Below are positions 1 through 4,830 of a DNA stretch of 7,426 bases, piece after piece; positions within the stretch are counted from its first letter, which is position 1; each line of letters starts with the position of its first letter. The stretch comes from Desulfotignum sp. GTDB taxonomy: Bacteria; Desulfobacterota; Desulfobacteria; Desulfobacterales; Desulfobacteraceae. The position numbers and the translations under genes were made by a program. The notes below the pieces were generated by a model. It saw only the letters and a list, made by a program, of their open reading frames with translations, made no database searches and had not been told where the DNA came from. Where the stretch lies: positions 1 to 7,426 of the forward strand of contig JAABRW010000005.1 in the NCBI GenBank assembly GCA_011390695.1, given 5' to 3'.

Positions 1-221
1 TTGTTGAAAAACAGAGAGGGAGAAGATGCCAGGGCCGCATCCAGGCCGGCTTTAACAATACGGTTCCGGGCCGCCGGGTCGTTTTTTTCCTCATCTTTCA
101 GATCAAAGGGTACAATGTCCAGCAGCAGCACCTTGACACCGGCGCCGGCCAGAAGGGCAGCTATGCCGCCTCCCATGATACCGGATCCGATGACAGCGGC
201 CTTTCTGATTTTTCTTGCCAT
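1..221 (-). CDS. 3-hydroxyacyl-CoA dehydrogenase, FadN-like, N-terminal fragment (cut by window edge)
   Basis: Only the first 73 codons are present; the gene runs off the left edge. The protein begins MARKIRKAAVIGSGIMGGGI. It shows the dinucleotide-binding pattern GxGxMGxGIAxxxAxxG at residues 12-28, followed by the strand VLLLDI, whose Asp35 is the acidic residue expected to hold the NAD ribose. Family knowledge: such enzymes oxidise 3-hydroxyacyl-CoA to 3-oxoacyl-CoA with NAD in beta-oxidation, in the cytoplasm. The DIVP turn after the Rossmann strand and the DPAARNR segment (48-54) resemble the long FadN/YusL type (a dehydrogenase fused to an enoyl-CoA hydratase-like domain, roughly 790 residues) more than the short 280-residue Hbd type. 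The C-terminal part that would prove this is outside the window. The ATG at 221 is preceded by a perfect AGGAGG (complement of 227-232) five bases upstream, so the start is secure. A candidate promoter and a palindromic operator lie just upstream. Confidence 0.88.
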   Translation of the reverse strand, partial: MARKIRKAAVIGSGIMGGGIAALLAGAGVKVLLLDIVPFDLKDEEKNDPAARNRIVKAGLDAALASSPSLFFN

Positions 222-276
222 GATGTCCTCCTAAATTATGTTGTCAGTTATCAATTCTGGTCTATCCAAAATTTTT

Positions 277-292
277 ATGAATGAGCATTCAT
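277..292. promoter_or_regulatory. Palindromic operator, probable TetR-type fatty-acid regulator site
   Basis: This is a perfect inverted repeat, ATGAATG-AG-CATTCAT, with 7-base arms and a 2-base centre. It lies 55 bases upstream of the dehydrogenase start codon and immediately downstream of its candidate -10 box, so it would cover the transcription start, a typical repressor position. The TGAAT/ATTCA half-sites resemble those of Bacillus FadR, a TetR-family repressor of beta-oxidation genes including fadN, although the spacing here is four bases shorter. A TetR-family acyl-CoA-responsive regulator is therefore inferred; its gene is not in the window. Confidence 0.6.
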
Positions 293-296
293 TTTG

Positions 297-324
297 ATTA
301 ACAGAAAAACCCCGGGGTTGTCAA
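297..324 (-). promoter_or_regulatory. Candidate sigma-70 promoter of the 3-hydroxyacyl-CoA dehydrogenase gene
   Basis: Read on the minus strand, a perfect -35 box TTGACA (complement of 319-324) is followed after 16 bases by GTTAAT (complement of 297-302), a 4-of-6 match to the -10 consensus. Transcription would start near 288-291, inside the 277-292 palindrome. The spacer contains the palindrome AACCCCGGGGTT (308-319). The exact -35 and the adjacent operator support the call; the -10 is only moderate. Confidence 0.45.
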
Positions 325-440
325 GAAAAATTATTTCCCGGGCATCAAGGGATAATCCCATTCAATTTCAAATTGTTATGGTACGATTATTTCAAGGGGT
401 TTCCCGCTGTAATTCCAGATGAAAAAAATTATCAGATAAA

Positions 441-454
441 TGAATTATCATTCA
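441..454. promoter_or_regulatory. Second TGAAT-N4-ATTCA operator-like palindrome
   Basis: TGAAT-TATC-ATTCA has the same half-sites and four-base centre as the core of the 277-292 site, but different central bases, which is what one expects of two binding sites for one dimeric repressor. It overlaps another exact palindrome, ATTCATGAAT, at 450-459. It lies about 150 bases upstream of the dehydrogenase promoter and about 100 bases upstream of the rightward gene pair. It may be an upstream auxiliary operator for the former or a regulatory site for the latter. The DNA here is AT-rich, so chance is possible. Confidence 0.4.
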
Positions 455-553
455 TGAATTTACAGGAATGTCCTTGAAAAAACACAATGGGTCTGATAGG
501 GTAACGCGTCAATTTGCTCTGGTTTTAAATATATATTCTATGTGGAGATGAGG

Positions 554-1606
554 GTGAAGCACCAGATACCGGCAAAAATTCAACAGTTCTCCGTTCTGAA
601 CATAGCTTCAGTTGCGGGGTTGATTCTTGCGCTCCAGCGCCCGTCAGGAGATATCCCCTGGCACAAGAACGGCAAAACAGATCCCTGGGATCTGGTGGAA
701 TCTGTCATGGGACTGAATATCGCCGGTTATACCTCTGCGGCCCGGCAGGCTTTTGACTGGCTCAAACAGGTGCAGAACAAGGATGGATCATGGTTTTCCG
801 CCTATGTTAACGGGGTGCCGGAAGACAGAACCTGCCAGACTCACATGACCTGTTACATTGCCGTGGGCATTTTTCACGCCTACCTTATTACCGGGGACCG
901 GTCATGGCTGGATCAGTACTGGGAACCCATGGAAAAGGCAGTGGATTTTGCCCTGGGACTTCAGGCGGACACCGGAGAAATTTTTTGGGCCAAAAGCCCT
1001 GAGGGAAAAACAGATCCCATGTCTCTGCTGGCAGGCTCCTCTTCCGTTTTCATGAGTATCAAGTGTGCACTGTCCATCTGCCATATTCTTGACCGGCCCA
1101 GACCCTCCTGGGAAACGGCATGGCAAAGGCTGGGCCATTCCCTGAAGGAAAACCTGCACAAATATAATGTGAGCAAATCCCGGTTTTCCATGTACTGGTT
1201 CTATCCCGTCCTCTGCGGGGCCATCCAGGGGGAAAAAGCCCGGGCAAGGGTGGAAAAATACTGGCACAAATATATGATCCACGGCCAGGGAGCCAGGTGT
1301 GTGTCTGATCAGCCCTGGGTGACCATTGCGGAAACCTGTGAACTGGTCCTGGCCCTCAATGCCATGGGCAACCGGCAAAAAGCCCAGATCGTGTTTTCCT
1401 GGATCCAGGACCGGGTATATGAAGACAAAACTTTCTGGTGCGGGTACACCTATCCGGACATGGTGATCTGGCCGGAAGAAAAAATTTCCTGGACCAATGC
1501 CGTGGCCCTCATGGCAGCTGACAGTCTCTATGATTTCACCCCTGCATCCGGTCTGTTCTCCCATGACAACTGGGAAGGGTTTCTTTTCAAGGGGATTCTC
1601 CCGTGA
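554..1606 (+). CDS. Alpha/alpha-toroid protein (terpenoid cyclase/prenyltransferase-like fold), function unknown
   Basis: This is a 350-residue soluble protein with no signal peptide or membrane helix. It is rich in Trp and has repeated helical hairpins carrying QW-like turns: LALQRPSGDIPW at about 25-36, QVQNKDGSW at 72-80 and LGLQADTGEIFW at 134-145. Further His/Trp/Cys-rich helices include HMTCYIAVGIFHAY at 97-110. These suggest a six-hairpin barrel as in terpene cyclases, protein prenyltransferases and some glycosidases. I do not see the DXDD acid motif of squalene/hopene cyclases, nor a clear zinc-binding set for protein prenyltransferases, so no reaction is assigned. The GTG at 554 was chosen because GGAG (544-547) sits six bases upstream. 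The in-frame ATG at 548 and GTG at 542 have no properly spaced ribosome site; using them would add two or four residues. The stop overlaps the start of the downstream acyltransferase gene by four bases, implying one transcript and a shared pathway, perhaps surface glycan or lipid modification. Confidence 0.75.
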   Translation: MKHQIPAKIQQFSVLNIASVAGLILALQRPSGDIPWHKNGKTDPWDLVESVMGLNIAGYTSAARQAFDWLKQVQNKDGSWFSAYVNGVPEDRTCQTHMTCYIAVGIFHAYLITGDRSWLDQYWEPMEKAVDFALGLQADTGEIFWAKSPEGKTDPMSLLAGSSSVFMSIKCALSICHILDRPRPSWETAWQRLGHSLKENLHKYNVSKSRFSMYWFYPVLCGAIQGEKARARVEKYWHKYMIHGQGARCVSDQPWVTIAETCELVLALNAMGNRQKAQIVFSWIQDRVYEDKTFWCGYTYPDMVIWPEEKISWTNAVALMAADSLYDFTPASGLFSHDNWEGFLFKGILP

Positions 1607-2328
1607 TACGGGATACCCGTCCCTATTACATCAAAAAAGCCTGGTACCGGCTGCAGCACCTGTATGTCCGACACTACCTGGTACCCTCCCTCACCGGCCT
1701 GGGAGAACATCCCTTTATCATCAAGCCCTGGTATATTGAACTGTTCGGCGGGCCCATTCGCATCGGGTCCCATGTGACCCTTCTGGGATGTTCAGATAAA
1801 AAAACCCGGCTCACGGTCTGGTCCGACAAAAAAGATATCCCCGGCATCACCATCGGGGACCATGTGCTTATTTCCCCGGGAGTGCGCATCAGTGCGGCCT
1901 GCAGCATCTGTATCAAGGATTCCTGCATGCTGGCAAGCCATGCCTATATCACGGATTCTGACTGGCACGGTATCTATGACCGGTCATTACCGCCGACAGA
2001 GATCAGCCATGTTGTTCTGGAAGAAAATGTATGGATCGGGGATTCCGCCATTGTGTGCAAAGGTGTCACCATCGGCAAAAACAGCATTGTCGGTGCCGGC
2101 AGCGTGGTGACCGCAAACATTCCCGCCAATGTCATTGCAGCGGGAAATCCCGCCAGAATTGTCCGCCACCTGGATCCGGACGAACCAATCATCACCCGCA
2201 AAGACCGGTACAGGGATACACAAAAAACGACCCGGTTTCTGGAGGCAGCTGAGCAGGAAAACCTGGCCGGCAATACCTTTTGGGGGTGGCTTCGGTCCCT
2301 GATTTTTCCGGGAAAACCCTTTTTCTAA
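1603..2328 (+). CDS. Acyltransferase with left-handed beta-helix (hexapeptide repeats)
   Basis: The 241-residue protein has hexapeptide repeats at about 51-62, 81-96 and 137-175, for example ITIGDHVLISPGV and VWIGDSAIVCKGVTIG, ending in the family hallmark GAGSVVT and AAGNPARIVRHL. Between coils a loop carries DSDWH (118-122); His122 matches the catalytic histidine of the WbbJ/maltose-acetyltransferase group, which moves an acetyl or other acyl group from CoA to a sugar or similar hydroxyl. It should work as a cytoplasmic trimer. The first 45 residues are aromatic and basic (YYIKKAWYRLQHLYVRHYL), perhaps for membrane-surface or partner contact. A tail of about 50 residues after the helix ends in FWGWLRSLIF, an amphipathic segment unusual for short members. 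The GTG start lies in a GTGA overlap with the preceding stop and has AAGGGG (1589-1594) eight bases upstream, so it is translationally coupled to the toroid protein. The acceptor is unknown. Confidence 0.85.
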   Translation: MIRDTRPYYIKKAWYRLQHLYVRHYLVPSLTGLGEHPFIIKPWYIELFGGPIRIGSHVTLLGCSDKKTRLTVWSDKKDIPGITIGDHVLISPGVRISAACSICIKDSCMLASHAYITDSDWHGIYDRSLPPTEISHVVLEENVWIGDSAIVCKGVTIGKNSIVGAGSVVTANIPANVIAAGNPARIVRHLDPDEPIITRKDRYRDTQKTTRFLEAAEQENLAGNTFWGWLRSLIFPGKPFF

Positions 2329-2331
2329 AAT

Positions 2332-4674
2332 TCAGGCCGGATCCAGGGTTACCAGGATAGCAGACACCTGTTCCAGGCACAGGGCGATTTTTTCCACATC
2401 AAAGGCCTGGGTATGCTGGTGCAGCTGGCGCCCGAATTTTCGAAACGATGCAAGGTCAAACTGCCGGCCCATATCCATGATGTCTTCGGCAATGTCCCGG
2501 GCATCTGATATTTTCATGCCTTCATGCATATCCGGTAGAAGCGGAATAATCCGGGCTTTGATCAGGGGCAGAAGATCCGGGTGCTGAACCAGGGCCTGGC
2601 GGAAATCCGCCCAGGAAAGATCTGACACAGCTTCCGCAATTTCTGCGTGTTTCCATAAAGCCCCGGGTTCGGGCTTTTCTGCAGATTCACATGCATCCGG
2701 CCCTTTCCCGGCCCTGTTGACAGCAGTTTTTGGCAGAATAATTTCAAAGACACTGCCCTCACCGGGCCGGCTGTCAACCCTGATTCGGCCACCCATCAAT
2801 TCCACAAGCCGCTTGCTGATACCCAGGCCCAGACCGGTGCCGCCATATTTTCTGCTGATATCGGCATTTTCCTGTTCAAAGGGCTCAAAAATCAGTGACT
2901 GCTTGTCCTTTGGTATGCCCATTCCTGTGTCCTGGACCTGGATCGCCAGATCCAGGGTTTCAGAAGATGGCCTGTCAATAATCCGGGCAGCAAGCCTGAT
3001 ATGTCCTTTTTGTGTAAATTTGACGGCATTTTCCACCAGATTGGTGAGCACCTGGCGCAGGCGGATATCGTCCAGACACAGGTAATCAGGCATGTCAGTA
3101 TCGATCTGAATAAAAAACTGCAGTTTTTTTTGTTCAAGCTTGACCTTGAACAGGTGATGTAGTTCCTTGAACAGGGTATGCAGGCTGACCGATGCTTTTT
3201 TAATGTCCAGCTTTCCGGCCTGGATTTGGGACAGATCCAGAATATTGGAGACCAGTTCCATCAGGTTGCCACCGGCAGTGGCAATGGCCTGGATATAGCT
3301 TTTCTGCTCATCATCTCTGGCCGTGGAAAACAACACCTCACTGAAACCCAGTACAGAATTCAAAGGGGTCCTGATTTCATGGCTTACATTGGCGAGAAAT
3401 TCGCTTTTTGCCTGGTTGGCTTTTTCCAGTTCCATTTCTTTTTGCTTTCGCACCAGAACTTCGGTATTCAATGCCTGGTTCAGCAGTGTCAGATTCCGGG
3501 TGCGCTCCTCCACCCGTTTTTCCAGATCCTGGTGGGACCGCTGCAATGCCTGTTCCGCAATTTTGCGCTGGGTGACATTTCTTGCATTGATGATCACCCC
3601 CTGGATGGCGGGATGGTCCAGCAGATTGTTGCTGATGGATTCCATGGTGCAGTAATAGTTGTCCCGGTGTTTAACCCGCTGTTCCGCCGGATTTTCAGCT
3701 TTTTTTAAGGTCCCCTTTACCCGTTCCTGAAACCGGTCATATACCTGGTCTCGGTCCTCAGGATGAATAAAATCAAAAGAGTTGGCGCCCAGGAGCTGGT
3801 CCGGCGTATATCCAAGTACTCTGCTGGTAGAAGGGCTTACATACCGGAAATTGCCCCCGGCATCCAGGATCCAGATCAGATCACCGGCATTTTCGATCAG
3901 CGCACGGAAATGCTCTTCACTGTACTGCAGGGCAGTAAGGGTTTCCTTGAGCCGGAAGGCCATCTGGTTGAACTCTTTTGCCAGATGCCCGAACTCATCA
4001 TTGGACTTTATGGGGATGCGGGTGTCCAGCTCTCCTTTGCCGATTTTTCCCGCGCCCTGGACCAGGTCTTTCAACGGACGGGTCAGACGGCGGGTCAGCA
4101 GCATCAGGGCCAGAGAAATAATAAGGGCGGCAAACATACCCATGGCATACAGATACGGCCGCATGCGGCTGGCAACACCATAGACTTCCTGCATGGGATC
4201 CACCGCCAGAATATACCAGTCCCAGGGTTGAAAATACGCAAACCGGGCAAGGCTGTCTTCCTGTCTCATATCCAGCATCAGCCGGTCTGTATTGTTTTGA
4301 AGATCCTGAAACCATCTGTCCCTGCTCACATCTGTATTCACCATATATTTACTGGGATGAAAGACGATGGTGCCTGCCGTGTCCACACCAAATATATATC
4401 CCAGTTCCCCCACACCGATGTTGGCAATTTCTTCTGCAGCATCCATCTGGGCTTTGATAACACTGGCGGAAATGGCTGCCAGGCCGTATTCATTCAGCAT
4501 CTGTTCCTGGGAGGTGACAATAACCATGGCTTCGGACAGCCGTGTGTCCAGCCAGGTTTCTCCAAGATCCACAAGGGCGGTGCGGGAAAAATAATAGGCG
4601 GTTCCCACAATGGTGAACAGAAAGACAATCATGAGAGGAAGGGTGGTCAGGAGTATCTTGGTGTAAGTATTCAT
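2332..4674 (-). CDS. Membrane sensor histidine kinase (Cache-HAMP-PAS-HisKA-HATPase)
   Basis: This 780-residue kinase has membrane helices at about 7-29 and 174-194. They enclose an extracytoplasmic domain of about 140 residues that resembles a single Cache domain (IGVGELGYIFGVDTAGTIVFHP at 86-107, FQPWDWYILAVDP at 148-160). Next come HAMP (195-247), PAS (about 250-372), a coiled coil (375-422), HisKA with SHEIRTP (phospho-acceptor His432) and the ATPase domain. The N box has Asn545 and Asn549, DTGMGIP is at 582-588, FEPFEQ at 596-601 and GGTGLGLGIS at 611-620. All catalytic motifs are intact. Cache domains usually bind small organic ligands; the ligand here is unknown. A helical tail of about 110 residues (672-780) follows with no receiver domain and no HPt-like HxLKG. 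No response regulator is adjacent. The ATG at 4674 is needed for the first membrane helix but has no Shine-Dalgarno sequence. The gene converges on the acyltransferase gene (3-base gap) and diverges from copA. Confidence 0.92.
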   Translation of the reverse strand: MNTYTKILLTTLPLMIVFLFTIVGTAYYFSRTALVDLGETWLDTRLSEAMVIVTSQEQMLNEYGLAAISASVIKAQMDAAEEIANIGVGELGYIFGVDTAGTIVFHPSKYMVNTDVSRDRWFQDLQNNTDRLMLDMRQEDSLARFAYFQPWDWYILAVDPMQEVYGVASRMRPYLYAMGMFAALIISLALMLLTRRLTRPLKDLVQGAGKIGKGELDTRIPIKSNDEFGHLAKEFNQMAFRLKETLTALQYSEEHFRALIENAGDLIWILDAGGNFRYVSPSTSRVLGYTPDQLLGANSFDFIHPEDRDQVYDRFQERVKGTLKKAENPAEQRVKHRDNYYCTMESISNNLLDHPAIQGVIINARNVTQRKIAEQALQRSHQDLEKRVEERTRNLTLLNQALNTEVLVRKQKEMELEKANQAKSEFLANVSHEIRTPLNSVLGFSEVLFSTARDDEQKSYIQAIATAGGNLMELVSNILDLSQIQAGKLDIKKASVSLHTLFKELHHLFKVKLEQKKLQFFIQIDTDMPDYLCLDDIRLRQVLTNLVENAVKFTQKGHIRLAARIIDRPSSETLDLAIQVQDTGMGIPKDKQSLIFEPFEQENADISRKYGGTGLGLGISKRLVELMGGRIRVDSRPGEGSVFEIILPKTAVNRAGKGPDACESAEKPEPGALWKHAEIAEAVSDLSWADFRQALVQHPDLLPLIKARIIPLLPDMHEGMKISDARDIAEDIMDMGRQFDLASFRKFGRQLHQHTQAFDVEKIALCLEQVSAILVTLDPA

Positions 4675-4685
4675 ATTTAATAATC

Positions 4686-4713
4686 ACTATACATAAAATT
4701 TGATGAAAAACAA
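4686..4713 (-). promoter_or_regulatory. Candidate promoter of the histidine kinase gene, close to the start codon
   Basis: On the minus strand, TATAGT (complement of 4686-4691, five of six consensus bases) is preceded after 16 bases by TTGTTT (complement of 4708-4713, three of six). The -10 ends only 11 bases before the ATG at 4674, so the transcript would start about four bases from the start codon. This near-leaderless arrangement fits the absence of a Shine-Dalgarno sequence. The DNA is AT-rich, which makes chance matches easy. Confidence 0.35.
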
Positions 4714-4756
4714 AATATCCAGATTTTTAAATTTTTTGCAAATAAAAATTTGATGA
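4693..4756 (+). repeat. Pair of direct repeats ATAAAATTTGATGA in the divergent promoter region
   Basis: ATAAAATTTGATGA at 4693-4706 recurs at 4742-4756 with one extra A; the shared exact core AAAATTTGATGA starts at 4695 and 4745, 50 bases apart and near five helical turns. The first copy falls in the spacer of the candidate kinase promoter. The second falls in the spacer of the candidate copA promoter. They could be regulator sites acting on both genes, or chance in AT-rich DNA. Confidence 0.4.
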
Positions 4757-4766
4757 TTACCATATT
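4736..4766 (+). promoter_or_regulatory. Weak candidate promoter of copA with a long spacer
   Basis: TTGCAA (4736-4741, four of six) and CATATT (4761-4766, four of six) are separated by 19 bases. Spacers of 19-20 bases are typical of MerR/CueR-activated metal-resistance promoters, but the spacer lacks the long inverted repeat those activators bind. Just downstream is a short inverted repeat ACAG-ATTG-CTGT (4769-4780). Copper control is expected for a copA gene, but no known copper operator is visible. Confidence 0.25.
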
Positions 4767-4830
4767 CTACAGATTGCTGTGAAAACAGGGGGCTGGATAC
4801 AGGTATTACTAAAAAAGACAGGAGATACAT

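Larger units (their letters stand above)
222..553. other. Divergent intergenic region, palindrome-rich, no gene seen
   Basis: About 330 bases separate the divergent dehydrogenase and toroid-protein genes. I see no coding sequence with a credible start and no RNA gene. The stretch is AT-rich and carries several exact short palindromes: ATGAATG-AG-CATTCAT at 277-292, AACCCCGGGGTT at 308-319, GGGAT-A-ATCCC at 349-359, CAATTT-C-AAATTG at 363-375, TGAAT-TATC-ATTCA at 441-454 and the overlapping ATTCATGAAT at 450-459. The first and fifth share half-sites and spacing and are listed separately as operators. For the rightward genes, a weak promoter is possible: TTGAAA at 474-479 and TAGGGT at 497-502, 17 bases apart. 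The -10 match is poor, so I do not annotate it as a separate feature. Confidence 0.6.

Noticed and set aside
1..234. A 77-codon plus-strand open frame at the left edge
   Set aside because: It is the antisense of the NAD-binding domain of the dehydrogenase, which has a perfect ribosome site and motif on the other strand.
902..1564. A 220-codon minus-strand open frame opposite the toroid protein
   Set aside because: His/Pro/Gly-rich shadow without a ribosome site; the plus-strand frame has fold-like repeats and is coupled to a real gene.
2310..2324. GGG-AAAA-CCC followed by TTTTT at the end of the acyltransferase gene, as an intrinsic terminator
   Set aside because: The stem is only three base pairs and lies inside the coding sequence; too weak to call.
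2332..2660. HPt domain at the kinase C-terminus
   Set aside because: The region is helical but has no HxLKG-like phospho-acceptor motif.
3763..4680. A 305-codon plus-strand open frame opposite the histidine kinase
   Set aside because: Antisense to the Cache, HAMP and PAS parts of a clearly real kinase; no domain features of its own.
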